Shown: one piece after another, positions 1 through 7,985 of the stretch
How the letters are laid out: the number at the start of each line of letters is the position of its first letter
How positions within the stretch are numbered: the first letter of the stretch is position 1
Origin: Gammaproteobacteria bacterium
GTDB lineage: Bacteria; Pseudomonadota; Gammaproteobacteria; Pseudomonadales; Azotimanducaceae
Assembly: GCA_002690405.1 (NCBI GenBank)
Contig: NZEI01000104.1
Span: 12,058-30,551, forward strand
Direction of reading: 5' to 3'
DNA: 18,494 bases
Made by a program: the position numbers and the translations under genes
Notes under the pieces: model-generated
Told to the model about the DNA's origin: nothing
Seen by the model: only the letters and a program-made list of their open reading frames with translations
The model's database searches: none

Positions 1-1373
1 TGCAACGCTGGTTCGGTTACGCTGAAGCGTCCTGTTTCCGTGCCACCGATGCGGAAGTTTGCGTGTATACGCTGAGATACAGGGTTAACGAATCGTGTAA
101 ACTTCTCACCCAATGTGCTGTTGTTTTTCTTTGCATCAGCCCATTCAGCGAGTGCCATCAACGGTGGTCTGAACTCTTCAACAAGTTGAGTGATGTTCTC
201 TAGGACCTCAACCTTGCCAACCTTTAACTGGCCTGTGTCTGTCTTAGGCCAGTTGTCTGTAGTATATGGCTCACGTAACATCAGGTGATACCGCAACCAA
301 TTCGCAACTTGTGTTGTGCTGGCTGGGTTCTCAACGATGGGTGCGCCGTCCGCGCCACAGGAACTGAACAACTCAAGAGACTTCTGTCTACCTTCTGTGT
401 CTCTGTCTGCCATGTCTATACACAGCTTGTCATGAGCCGTGCTGTCGAACCCGATGCCGTTGGTCATAACCTCATTCACCGCTCGGATACTGGAGCGCAT
501 AAGATTATAGACCCATTCACATTCTTCATATGGAGTGCGCTTGCTGTCCTTGACCAGAGCAAGCTGGGCCTCATGCAACAGCCAAGTGGCTACCACGTCA
601 CCCGCCGCATACCGGACTTGCTCTGTGTCTAAGTCTGGCTTAGACCAATCTGATGCCTGTTGTTCTTTGCTGGGTTCTTTGTCCAGCACAACGCGACATC
701 TTTCGGCCAGCGTCTTCCGCTCTGTTGTCAAAGACACAAGAGCCTGTGCCTGTAGCAATGTGCAATGTGGATGTCTGGATGGTAGGATGCCATGCTGGGA
801 AAGCATCTTCACATCAAACTGTGCGTTGTGGGCCAGCCACACAACCTTGTCCAAGTTGAGGAGACGTTTACCTATCTCATCAAACTTACCCAGCGACACA
901 GCCCAGCGGTCTATTACATGCACCGCACCCATGCCATCATATATCTGGAGCAGTCGGACTTGTCCTGTACCTACATTCAGCCCTGCCCGTTTCACATGTC
1001 TGGCTATGTCATTCAGTATGCTACGTGCATCGTCCATCTTATCTTTGACGGACTGTCGGTCTGCCTTTTGCTGGTCAGTCAGCTTGGCAATGACAGGAAA
1101 CTTCTCAAACTCCTCGCGGATTGTGTTGTAGATTCCCTGTTCAGACCGGTACTTGTCTAGCAAAGACATGACAGCCGCTGTCTCAACATCTACAGACAAA
1201 AGTATCGGGTCCAGATGTGTATGGAACTTTAACTTCTGGTCAAACTCTTCAAGCATGATGTCTACGTCAGCATCAGTAGTGATGAAGTTGAGTTCAACAC
1301 CATGCATGAAGTCATGATATTTTGGGGTGGCGGCTGTCTCACCGCCCCCTAACACGTCCTGTAAGTCTGTCAT
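1..1373 (-). CDS. polA: DNA polymerase I (family A), N-terminal part, runs off left edge
   Basis: Replicative phage DNA polymerase with proofreading 3'-5' exonuclease. Translating the minus strand from the ATG at 1373 gives 457 uninterrupted codons to the window edge. Exonuclease motifs are visible: Exo I LLSVDVET at about residues 58-65, Exo II VVWLAHNAQFD at 177-187, and Exo III YAAGDVVATW at 255-264. The start of the polymerase domain is seen in RIHANFRIGGTETGRFS (about 435-451), matching the family A T-x-T-G-R-[LF]-S region. The fingers and palm catalytic motifs lie outside the window. Oddity: about 70 charged, probably helical residues separate Exo I from the strand GQVRLLQIYDG, where the family usually has a short turn. 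The ATG follows the preceding gene's stop by two bases, so it is the last visible member of the leftward replication operon. Family call is firm. Confidence 0.93.
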   Translation of the reverse strand, partial: MTDLQDVLGGGETAATPKYHDFMHGVELNFITTDADVDIMLEEFDQKLKFHTHLDPILLSVDVETAAVMSLLDKYRSEQGIYNTIREEFEKFPVIAKLTDQQKADRQSVKDKMDDARSILNDIARHVKRAGLNVGTGQVRLLQIYDGMGAVHVIDRWAVSLGKFDEIGKRLLNLDKVVWLAHNAQFDVKMLSQHGILPSRHPHCTLLQAQALVSLTTERKTLAERCRVVLDKEPSKEQQASDWSKPDLDTEQVRYAAGDVVATWLLHEAQLALVKDSKRTPYEECEWVYNLMRSSIRAVNEVMTNGIGFDSTAHDKLCIDMADRDTEGRQKSLELFSSCGADGAPIVENPASTTQVANWLRYHLMLREPYTTDNWPKTDTGQLKVGKVEVLENITQLVEEFRPPLMALAEWADAKKNNSTLGEKFTRFVNPVSQRIHANFRIGGTETGRFSVTEPAL

Positions 1374-1375
1374 GT

Positions 1376-2041
1376 CTATTCCAGAGGGATGTCTTTGGAT
1401 GCAGATGAACCTTCAGTAGACGCTGTCTCTGTCTGAACAGGCGGCTGGTCATCTGGTGTTACCCATCTAGAAATTTCCATCGCAGGGATTTGAACCTTGC
1501 CATACTGACGATGCTTGTAATGGTCAGCAAAGAACTTCACTACCGGCACTTCGTTATGATGTGCGCCAGTGCGAACCTCTTTAATCCACTGCTTAATCAT
1601 CTCACCAGTTGCACGTTGCGCTCCATTAGATGAGCCGGTGAACTGGGCATAGATGTTTCCTTCCACACCCATGCTTGGAAGGATGTTCATTTGAAAGCGG
1701 ACGTTCTTGGACCAGCCATCATTCTGCTGAGTAAATGGTCCGTGGTCTGGCAACATATCCTGTGATGCCATGTCTTCACCAAGGCCATACCAGATTTCAT
1801 CTACGAGTTGGCCGTCCTTCCAGCACACCCAGCCGAACTGGATATTTGGTAGGTCAGGCACAGCCTCAAAGCTGTTATCTGGAAACGTATCTTCTTCGCG
1901 CCCAATGACCCACTCGCCTTTCTTGAACTTGATATACTGCATACCACCGCTGGTTAAATCAGCGGTTGCAGTCTCAAGAGAGTTGGCAAGAGCGTCAATG
2001 TTTGCTACATCGAACTTAGGGGTTACGGCTAATTGTGACAT
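1376..2041 (-). CDS. Conserved phage protein, candidate single-stranded-DNA-binding protein
   Basis: A 221-residue soluble protein without signal peptide or membrane segment. I do not recognise a diagnostic motif. It sits directly upstream of DNA polymerase and downstream of a recombination nuclease. Its body is rich in aromatic and beta-type segments (MQYIKFKKGEWVIG, NIQFGWVCWKDG, NVRFQMNILP), followed by a low-complexity Thr/Ser/Gln-rich tail ending in DIPLE. An OB-like body with a flexible tail ending in acidic and hydrophobic residues is typical of phage SSBs, but here that is inference from context and architecture. Start chosen at 2041 because AAGGAA lies about 8 bases upstream. A CAGACACAGACA repeat lies in the 36-base leader. 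Confidence 0.5.
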   Translation of the reverse strand: MSQLAVTPKFDVANIDALANSLETATADLTSGGMQYIKFKKGEWVIGREEDTFPDNSFEAVPDLPNIQFGWVCWKDGQLVDEIWYGLGEDMASQDMLPDHGPFTQQNDGWSKNVRFQMNILPSMGVEGNIYAQFTGSSNGAQRATGEMIKQWIKEVRTGAHHNEVPVVKFFADHYKHRQYGKVQIPAMEISRWVTPDDQPPVQTETASTEGSSASKDIPLE

Positions 2042-2063
2042 ATCTCTATTCCTTTTGTTACTA

Positions 2064-2075
2064 TGTCTGTGTCTG
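2064..2075. repeat. TGTCTGTGTCTG leader repeat
   Basis: One copy of the TGTCTG-type tandem repeat that recurs in untranslated leaders of this phage. On the transcribed minus strand it reads CAGACACAGACA. It lies between the stop of the Cas4-like gene and the ribosome-binding site of the next gene. Confidence 0.7.
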
Positions 2076-2077
2076 GA

Positions 2078-3151
2078 TTAAGTGCGTAAAGTGACAGAGA
2101 GCCGGGGTGAATACTCACCATCCGTTTGAAAGTCGCTAGGTTGTAGCCCCGCTTTTTCAAACTTCTCTTTGTCGTAACGCGGTGGTGATTTCTGTGCGTA
2201 CACAGAAACCGAACCCCAGTCAGCTTTCACCTTCTTGGTGTCTGCTTCTGAGAGAACCTCTTTTATTTCCTGTTCTACATCACGAACCTTCTGCTCGTTG
2301 TTCTTCTTATCGGACACAAGCGCGGCACGTTTGGTAGCCAGTTCATACAGGCGTTGTTCAACAGCCTGTTCATAATTTGATTTTTCTTCGGTGGGCAGTG
2401 CGGCAACAAGGTCACCGTTACATTGTCTGCGCCAAGGGCAATACTGACATTCATCACCGCCCATCAGCTTGCCCTCTGCCATAGGTAGTTTGGCTGGCTC
2501 AAACCAGTTGAATACTTCAAGGCTTCTAGCCCGTAGACCGTCCGCTACCTTCTGATTAAAAGGTATAATGAAGGTCTTTATCTGCGACAGGAAGCTGGCA
2601 TTTACATATGTGATGACAGCGTGTGTCGGCTCGTACTCTGTCAGACGGCGAACTAAATCCATGCCTTGCTGACATTGCAGTACGTGTACGTGTTTAGGTT
2701 CTTTCAAGAAATCATACGGGCGCGGGTCAATAGATTTGATTTCATTGTAAACACAGTTGGTCAGTACATCCGTACCATCTACGTTGAGCGGGAACAAATC
2801 CTTAGATACAAACAATCCATCCGGTGTTGCAGACTGATAAGCTGTCTTGTCTACCAGTGTCTTCTGACCTTCATCAGTAGCCCAGAGTAACTCAATGTCA
2901 TCTGGCAGACTGTGTTGCAGACCTTCAACAACCCACTCTTCAAGTACGTTGCCCCGCTCTGCCGCTCCGTAGTCTTGTACAAAGCCGGTGTCTGGCTGAA
3001 TGTTATGCTTGTCATAAACGAGTTTACGCTGACACTGGCCCACCTCAGATGCACCAACTGTCATGGACCGGTTGTGGCCACCCCAAGTTTTGCTCTCTGA
3101 TTTGCGGGTCATGTTGGCCAACAGCATGGCCTTTGTGTCTAGTTTAAACAT
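2078..3151 (-). CDS. Cas4/RecB-like PD-(D/E)XK nuclease with four-cysteine Fe-S motif
   Basis: A 357-residue nuclease, probably trimming DNA ends for phage recombination or replication. The PD-(D/E)XK core is visible: ATPDGLF (Asp111), NEIKS (Glu137-x-Lys139), then HVLQCQQGM (about 156-163), the usual Q-motif helix. Cysteines at 40 (GQCQRK), 235, 238 and 244 (CQYCPWRRQC) match the split 1+3 cysteine pattern that holds a 4Fe-4S cluster in Cas4 and AddB nucleases. Residues about 265-310 look like a coiled coil. No CRISPR array or other cas gene is present, so this is a phage recombination nuclease rather than an adaptation module. An AGGAGA ribosome-binding site lies upstream of the ATG. Confident in the fold; the physiological substrate is inferred. 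Confidence 0.85.
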   Translation of the reverse strand: MFKLDTKAMLLANMTRKSESKTWGGHNRSMTVGASEVGQCQRKLVYDKHNIQPDTGFVQDYGAAERGNVLEEWVVEGLQHSLPDDIELLWATDEGQKTLVDKTAYQSATPDGLFVSKDLFPLNVDGTDVLTNCVYNEIKSIDPRPYDFLKEPKHVHVLQCQQGMDLVRRLTEYEPTHAVITYVNASFLSQIKTFIIPFNQKVADGLRARSLEVFNWFEPAKLPMAEGKLMGGDECQYCPWRRQCNGDLVAALPTEEKSNYEQAVEQRLYELATKRAALVSDKKNNEQKVRDVEQEIKEVLSEADTKKVKADWGSVSVYAQKSPPRYDKEKFEKAGLQPSDFQTDGEYSPRLSVTLRT

Positions 3152-3336
3152 GTATATATTCTCCTATTTAAAAAAGGTTTTCCTTGTCTTTAGCGTACTC
3201 AACCAATCACTTGGCGGGGGGACGCTACTGATGCGGGTACTGGTGCAAAACGAAATCAAAATCACCGCCGCACAGACAAAGCATTTGAGTTGGACCAAGA
3301 CCTTTGCTGGCACTTATTTCGGAGTACCCCCCTGTA
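3152..3336. other. Short spacer without a supported gene
   Basis: 185 bases between the small protein ending at 3337 and the Cas4-like start. It holds the AGGAGA ribosome-binding site next to 3151 and an AT-rich patch just before it. A minus-strand frame reads on through most of it, but has no credible start or ribosome-binding site, and no terminator or strong hairpin was seen. Confidence 0.5.
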
Positions 3337-3594
3337 TTAGGCATTGCCTTCTGTGTAACAATTGAATTCAATAAAATCGCCAGAGCGCAGTTTCTCAAAC
3401 CGACTAGCTGGTACGGTCCGCGCATCGAAAGAAAGCGACATTGGTTTACCACTGACCATGCTCTCGCCACTGAGAGTGACAAACATTTCACCGTCAGGTC
3501 CGTGTTTAATTTCCGTGTTACGATAGATGAAACCAATCTCATCAATCTCCATCTTGTGGACAGAACAGCTTTGTTCAACTTCTACTTTTTCCAT
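3337..3594 (-). CDS. Small hypothetical protein
   Basis: An 85-residue protein of unknown function with mixed beta character (IDEIGFIYRNTEIK, MFVTLSGESM, GDFIEFNCYT). The alternating hydrophobic pattern suggests a small beta barrel or sandwich, but no family was recognised. The start codon follows the helicase stop with one base between, so the two genes are translationally linked. No signal peptide, membrane segment or cysteine cluster is present. It lies within the replication/recombination operon, so a role in DNA metabolism is possible but unproven. Confidence 0.65.
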   Translation of the reverse strand: MEKVEVEQSCSVHKMEIDEIGFIYRNTEIKHGPDGEMFVTLSGESMVSGKPMSLSFDARTVPASRFEKLRSGDFIEFNCYTEGNA

Positions 3595-3595
3595 T

Positions 3596-5281
3596 TCATA
3601 TTTCCTTCATCATTTCATCAAAGACGTTGAGGTCTTTACTGAAGTCGCCATCTACCACCTTGTTCATCATGTCCATCTTGCTAGACAGCAAACGGTACAA
3701 GACACGGTCATATGTGCCTGACGCTATGACATAGTGGATGGTGCAAGGTGTCTTCTGGCCTGACCTGTGTATGCGGTCTTCGGCCTGTAGCATTTCACCA
3801 ACACTGAATGTTGCTTCAACAATCAGCATCTGGTTTGCGACTTGTAGATTGAGGCCGGTGCCACCGGACCCAACCGTGGTGACCAAGACACGGGCTGGAT
3901 ATTTTGCCTTTGTCTCTTGGAACTTGCTAATAGCTTTGTTGCGTTCTTCAGCGGATGTCTCGCCAGTGAACCCGACAGCTATGGGTTTGTGTTCTGATTT
4001 AGCTTTGCCACGCCTGTTCACTTCAGCAATCAAAGTCTTGGCAAGGTGGACGTGGTGACAAAAGACAACCAGCTTTTCATCTGTGCTATCCAAAAAGTCT
4101 ACAATCCAATCGACAGACTGTGTCAGCTTAGACTGGCCGATGAACTGGCGTAGCTGGGAGAAGTGTGCCTCACCCATCTGTATAGCTTCGCGGATGTCGT
4201 AGTAGTCCTGTGTCCATCCCTTGTGCTGAAAGAAGTCCAGCGGAATGACAGACCGTGTCTTGCTAGGTAGGTCCAAGCATTCGTCTTTACGTACCCGATG
4301 CATGACGTTCTGCAACTCAGCATGTAGTGCCGGTGCGTTGGTAAGACCATCACACACATAACCGAACTTACCCTCATGCCCATTGCAGTAACGGCGAGTA
4401 AACTTATACCAATCAAAAAATTTATCTGGGGCGGTCAGGTTGAGGACCGGAAACAAATCTACCGGACGATTAATAATAGGTGTGCCACTGAGACCTAAAA
4501 AGTAAGGGACTTTCTTAGCCAGTTTAACAACCGCTTTAGTGCGCTGTGCCTTCGGGGATTTGATGTAATGGCATTCGTCACAAATGATAACCTCTGGTCG
4601 AATTCCATGTCGGTCAATCTGCGCGGAGACTTTAGCGGCCATTGCATACGATACAAGCACAACGGTCTGTTTGTCTTCTTGGGGCCAGTTCTTTCCGTCA
4701 TAATCAATCACCTCATGTGAAGACAATAAACGATTTAACTCTGTCTTCCACTGTGTCTTAAGTGAAGCGGGAATAAATATAAGTATCTTTGAAAGTCCAA
4801 GGGCGCGGCTGGCAAGAATGGCAGAGATAGTTTTGCCTGTACCCATCTCATGCCCAAAAATACCGCGCCCTTGGTTGTCCAGCCAAAAATGGACAGCGTC
4901 AAGCTGATGTTTATATGGAGTTACACCCAGAGATGACAGACTGTTTTCCCATCCAACACATATGCGAGAATAAAAATCATCTGTCTGGGTCTTTAAAACA
5001 TCAGCGAGAGAACGGGCATGTAGACTAACCTGTTGGTTAAACTTTACTGAATATCCTTGGCCTTCAAGCGTGGGCTTTACGTCATTGGCAATGATGTCGT
5101 AAACGCTCATCCCAGCTTCAGCTTCCATCCGTCCTATATTTACAACCCAGCTACGTTGGGCTGGCTTGTAAGCACACTGTGGAATGCGGCCAAGTATATC
5201 GGCCAATGCTGGAATGGGATTGGTGGGGCGTAGAACCAATTGGAGGTTTGGTTCCAAGGATACCTGTAAAGTCTGTGTCAT
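3596..5281 (-). CDS. SNF2-family SF2 helicase with HARP-like N-terminus
   Basis: A 561-residue ATP-dependent DNA translocase. Motif I is GHEMGTGKT (143-151), motif II is DECH (235-238), motif III is LSGTP (264-268), motif V is TTVGSGGTGLNL and motif VI is QAEDRIHRSGQ (499-509). The last is the typical SNF2 (A)-x-R-x-R/H-R-x-G-Q signature. The first ~70 residues (PALADILGRIPQCAYKPAQR, then SWVVNI) resemble the HARP element of SMARCAL1-type annealing helicases, which rewind DNA and remodel forks. That part is a pattern resemblance. It is first in the leftward operon and probably acts with the Cas4-like nuclease and polymerase at replication forks. Length fits phage SNF2 proteins. Confidence 0.9.
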   Translation of the reverse strand: MTQTLQVSLEPNLQLVLRPTNPIPALADILGRIPQCAYKPAQRSWVVNIGRMEAEAGMSVYDIIANDVKPTLEGQGYSVKFNQQVSLHARSLADVLKTQTDDFYSRICVGWENSLSSLGVTPYKHQLDAVHFWLDNQGRGIFGHEMGTGKTISAILASRALGLSKILIFIPASLKTQWKTELNRLLSSHEVIDYDGKNWPQEDKQTVVLVSYAMAAKVSAQIDRHGIRPEVIICDECHYIKSPKAQRTKAVVKLAKKVPYFLGLSGTPIINRPVDLFPVLNLTAPDKFFDWYKFTRRYCNGHEGKFGYVCDGLTNAPALHAELQNVMHRVRKDECLDLPSKTRSVIPLDFFQHKGWTQDYYDIREAIQMGEAHFSQLRQFIGQSKLTQSVDWIVDFLDSTDEKLVVFCHHVHLAKTLIAEVNRRGKAKSEHKPIAVGFTGETSAEERNKAISKFQETKAKYPARVLVTTVGSGGTGLNLQVANQMLIVEATFSVGEMLQAEDRIHRSGQKTPCTIHYVIASGTYDRVLYRLLSSKMDMMNKVVDGDFSKDLNVFDEMMKEI

Positions 5282-5321
5282 TTGTCCGTCTGTTCATTTG
5301 TCTGTTTTGTCTGGTAACATT

Positions 5322-5350
5322 ACAATGGGGCTTGGTGTCTGTTGTGTCAA
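5322..5350 (-). promoter_or_regulatory. Candidate sigma70-type promoter of the leftward replication operon
   Basis: On the minus strand a perfect -35 box TTGACA (5350-5345) is followed after 17 bases by CATTGT (5327-5322), a weak -10. It lies about 40 bases upstream of the helicase start. The -35 is good and the -10 poor, so this is tentative. Confidence 0.35.
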
Positions 5351-5373
5351 CACTTTAATGTAAATAAATTTCT

Positions 5374-5408
5374 AAAAAAGATGGGCAAGATGCCGAAACA
5401 CCTTGCCC
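5374..5408 (-). terminator. Intrinsic terminator (minus strand) of candidate small RNA
   Basis: Minus-strand GGGCAAG (5408-5402) pairs perfectly with CTTGCCC (5389-5383) around a 12-base loop, then ATC and a T6 tract at 5379-5374. No protein gene ends just upstream on this strand, so it either ends the candidate small RNA or blocks antisense transcription. Confidence 0.75.
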
Positions 5409-5453
5409 ACTTAGACAGACTGACAGGACGGGGGTAAGGGAGGAAGCCCCCTG
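5374..5453 (-). ncRNA. Candidate ~80-nt phage small RNA with anti-Shine-Dalgarno loop
   Basis: A self-contained minus-strand transcription unit in the divergent spacer. A promoter-like pair ends at 5460, placing the 5' end near 5453. A hairpin follows at once (GGGGG 5451-5447 with CCCCC 5434-5430), whose 12-base loop reads CUUCCUCCCUUA, complementary to Shine-Dalgarno sequences. After a short linker comes an intrinsic terminator hairpin and a six-U tract. C-rich loops that pair with ribosome-binding sites are known in bacterial regulatory RNAs. The role here is inferred. No credible ORF lies inside. Confidence 0.5.
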
Positions 5454-5459
5454 AACCAC

Positions 5460-5488
5460 AATATCATGTGGCTCTGTCTACATTTCAA
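5460..5488 (-). promoter_or_regulatory. Promoter candidate for small RNA
   Basis: Minus strand TTGAAA (5488-5483), 17-base spacer, GATATT (5465-5460). Good spacing and near-consensus boxes, placed correctly for the hairpin/terminator RNA just downstream. Confidence 0.45.
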
Positions 5489-5552
5489 CACACCGGATAG
5501 TTTTTGAGTATGATGATGTTGACATCCGATTCCGCATACCAGATAGTATGTG

Positions 5553-5581
5553 CAGACACAGACATATATTGACAGTATAAT
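5553..5581 (+). promoter_or_regulatory. Possible promoter of primase operon
   Basis: A perfect TATAAT at 5576-5581 lies 17 bases after CAGACA (5553-5558), which shares GACA with the consensus -35. A TTGACA at 5569 is too close to serve as -35 for this -10. The start site would be only a few bases before the ATG at 5591, giving a nearly leaderless message that would lose the AGGAA site. Tentative. Confidence 0.3.
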
Positions 5582-5590
5582 AGGAATAAG

Positions 5591-6475
5591 ATGACAGAGG
5601 ACACGCACACTATCGCCGAATTTTTACAAACACTGCACCAAAATAAAACGTGTGGTGTTCTTAGTTTTGAGGCACTGGGAGACAAGCGGGTTATGTATCG
5701 CGCCAATGGCCGCAGTGCAGACAGCTTGTTTGAATGGATAGAAGAACAGACTAAAGAAAAGCGCGGCATATATATGAGGCAAGCGCGGCTGGACCCAGAG
5801 AGTACAACCTGTCGAAAGACTGATGTTGTGGAACTCACACACATATGGGTGGACATTGATGGCGCGGACTTGGACCGGTTGGATTATATAGTCAACGATT
5901 ACAAGCCTACATATATAGTACATTCTGGTGGCGGCTTGCATGTTTACTGGCGTTTGAAAGAGCCGGTGCGTGATGCTGTACAGTTTCAGAAAGCTGAGAT
6001 TGTAATGAAGCAGTTGTCTCAAGTCTTACTTGGAGACCCCGCGCCTACCCACATCGCCAGTCTGCTTCGCCTACCCTACACAATTAATTGGAAGTATAAC
6101 CCGCCTGTCCAGTCAAGGGTAGCACACGTAGAACCGTGGCAAGAATATTCACTGTATGAATTAGAAGATATGGCCCTTGCAAATCAGGACCCCTATGAAA
6201 AGGTGGTTGGTTTTCTGACCAGCAATGTCCGCATGGGTATGACCAGCCAAGACTGGGAACGTGTCATCAACAATCTATCTGTGTCTGGTTCCGCAAACGA
6301 GTATGGCGGCAGAAACAATTGTGTTGTGAAGCTGGCTGGTTACTGGTCACGCAATGACATTAATCCAAAGACACAAATCAGAACACTTATGGACTACGGT
6401 TGCACACTGCCGCTCATAGAAGTCCAAAGTATTGTCTCACGTATCTGGGAGCGCGAACATGCAGAACCAATCTAG
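5591..6475 (+). CDS. Archaeo-eukaryotic-type (RepB-like) DNA primase
   Basis: A 294-residue primase that makes primers for phage replication. The AEP catalytic motifs appear in order: metal-binding WVDIDGADLD (Asp88, Asp90), nucleotide-binding SGGGLHVYWRL (112-122, with the sxH-type His117), and the third motif LLRLPYTINWK (158-168), typical of RepB/AEP primases of plasmids and phages. The C-terminal ~90 residues are helical, probably primase C-terminal or linker. AGGAA precedes the ATG by about 6 bases. Its end overlaps the SF3 helicase gene by 17 bases, the classic primase-helicase pairing that a single polypeptide provides in other phages. Strong family call. Confidence 0.88.
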   Translation: MTEDTHTIAEFLQTLHQNKTCGVLSFEALGDKRVMYRANGRSADSLFEWIEEQTKEKRGIYMRQARLDPESTTCRKTDVVELTHIWVDIDGADLDRLDYIVNDYKPTYIVHSGGGLHVYWRLKEPVRDAVQFQKAEIVMKQLSQVLLGDPAPTHIASLLRLPYTINWKYNPPVQSRVAHVEPWQEYSLYELEDMALANQDPYEKVVGFLTSNVRMGMTSQDWERVINNLSVSGSANEYGGRNNCVVKLAGYWSRNDINPKTQIRTLMDYGCTLPLIEVQSIVSRIWEREHAEPI

Positions 6476-7985
6476 TCTCGCGCCTAACCCAGCAGACCCA
6501 ACACAGCGCATCATAAATCATGTGCAGACAGCGCAAGCGGCTGGCCGTCAACCGCGCATGTCTGACATCGTGGGTGCGGCTATTGATGCAATGGTCCTAC
6601 ACTTCAGGCAGAACAGCGCAGACATACTACACACTCAGGACAAGTGGTACACCTTTGACCCAGCCGTTGGCATCTGGCGTGTGAAAGATGCGCTGTTTGT
6701 AGAGAGCGAGATTGACCAGTGGTTCCGTAATCTGATTGGTATTGTGCCGAACCGAAACCTGAGAACTGAAGTTCTGTCTGGCGTGAAGGTCAGAGTGTAT
6801 GTAGATGATGTGGACTGGGGCCAACACGGCAACGTAATCATCTGCTCTAACAATGTCGCTTTCTGTCTGGAGACATTTCAGACTGTGTCTGTCCAGAAGA
6901 ATTGGTATCTGCGTGAAGACAACGTGCTGGCGGCAGAGTGGAATGACCAAGCTGATTGCCCTGTCTGGGACAATACCGTCAAGAATCTCATGGCGCACAT
7001 CGACCCGGCGGACCGTGACCGGGTGATTGTGTTGTTAGAAGAATGGATGTCTTCATGTCTATACAGACATAGACGGCCCCGTGCCATGTCTAAATGTTTG
7101 TTTCTGTATGGAGAGCGGAGAACCGGAAAGTCTACCATCTTGGATGTGCCGCGCCAGATATTTGGTGAGAAGCTGGCAACAGCCATAGACTTACAGGAAC
7201 TAAACGGCTTTGGCGCACAAGCACTGATGGGCAAAGCTGTCTGGCTGTCTGATGAAATCAAAGTCGGCACTGTCATGAATGACAGCATCATTAAGAGGAT
7301 AATCACAAACGAGCCGCTGTCTATCAAAGTAAAGTTTGAGCGTCCGTTTGAAGGCCGTTTGAATCTGACAGTTGGACTGGCCGGTAATTCGTTGCCAAAG
7401 ATTGATGACACGTCTGATGCTGTCTATGACCGCACACTGTTTGTCCCGATGGACACTGTGATTGACTACAACGCAGAGGACCACAGTCTGAAAGACCGAC
7501 TGGATGCAGAACTGTCTGGCATTCTACAGAGGCTAGTGTCTAGGCTCAAGGCACTCAAGACACGGGGCCACTTCGATGTGCCGCCTAGCCTGATTGCCAA
7601 GCAAGATGAAATTAAGGCAGAGCAAGACCCGTTGCGTGTGTTCCTAGAAGAAGCACTGGTCAGGGCAAACAGCAACTGTGCTGTCAAAATGACAGACGTT
7701 GTGTCTGCATACAGAGGCTTCCTGTCTACGCAATTCAGCAGAGACCATGCCTTGCAGACAAAGACATCACCGCAGTGGTTGTCTCGCAGACTGTCTGAGT
7801 TCGCGCCCAACAGCACAACTGGCAGGGTGCAACGCGGTACAATCAGAGCGCGGTTCAGCTTGCACTTCACGGACAAGGGCAAGACATGGCTGGATGCTGG
7901 CTGGTCTCTGGATGACCAGTATCACAAGACAGACCAGACCAAACTCAAAGAAGCTAACATCAACACTGGGCTAGGGAGCGTGTGA
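6459..7985 (+). CDS. SF3 replicative helicase (phage/plasmid primase C-terminal, D5-like)
   Basis: A 508-residue ring helicase that unwinds DNA ahead of the polymerase. Residues ~40-200 match the D5_N-type region preceding SF3 domains (DKWYTFDPAVGIWRV). Walker A is GERRTGKST (218-226), Walker B VWLSDE (261-266), motif C VGLAGN (305-310), and a likely arginine finger is in YDRTLFVPM (Arg325). A C-terminal ~100 residues probably form a winged helix. The ATG at 6459 is chosen because GGGAG lies seven bases upstream; an in-frame TTG at 6432 would deepen the overlap with the primase. The stop overlaps the next start as TGATG. Family call is firm. Confidence 0.92.
   Translation: MQNQSSLAPNPADPTQRIINHVQTAQAAGRQPRMSDIVGAAIDAMVLHFRQNSADILHTQDKWYTFDPAVGIWRVKDALFVESEIDQWFRNLIGIVPNRNLRTEVLSGVKVRVYVDDVDWGQHGNVIICSNNVAFCLETFQTVSVQKNWYLREDNVLAAEWNDQADCPVWDNTVKNLMAHIDPADRDRVIVLLEEWMSSCLYRHRRPRAMSKCLFLYGERRTGKSTILDVPRQIFGEKLATAIDLQELNGFGAQALMGKAVWLSDEIKVGTVMNDSIIKRIITNEPLSIKVKFERPFEGRLNLTVGLAGNSLPKIDDTSDAVYDRTLFVPMDTVIDYNAEDHSLKDRLDAELSGILQRLVSRLKALKTRGHFDVPPSLIAKQDEIKAEQDPLRVFLEEALVRANSNCAVKMTDVVSAYRGFLSTQFSRDHALQTKTSPQWLSRRLSEFAPNSTTGRVQRGTIRARFSLHFTDKGKTWLDAGWSLDDQYHKTDQTKLKEANINTGLGSV

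Noticed and set aside
535..1131. 198-codon plus-strand frame
   Set aside because: It is antisense to the DNA polymerase frame, which has clear exonuclease motifs; the plus-strand translation is low-complexity Ser/Arg-rich with no motif.
2851..3057. Short frames on both strands inside the nuclease gene
   Set aside because: Shadows of the Cas4-like frame.
2078..3151. Possible CRISPR association because of the Cas4-like nuclease
   Set aside because: No direct-repeat/spacer array and no cas1, cas2 or effector gene in the window; Cas4-like nucleases are common in phage recombination operons.
3225..3578. 117-codon minus-strand frame overlapping the small protein at 3337-3594
   Set aside because: Same strand but another frame than the well-started 85-residue protein; no ribosome-binding site, and only its last ~35 codons lie outside that gene.
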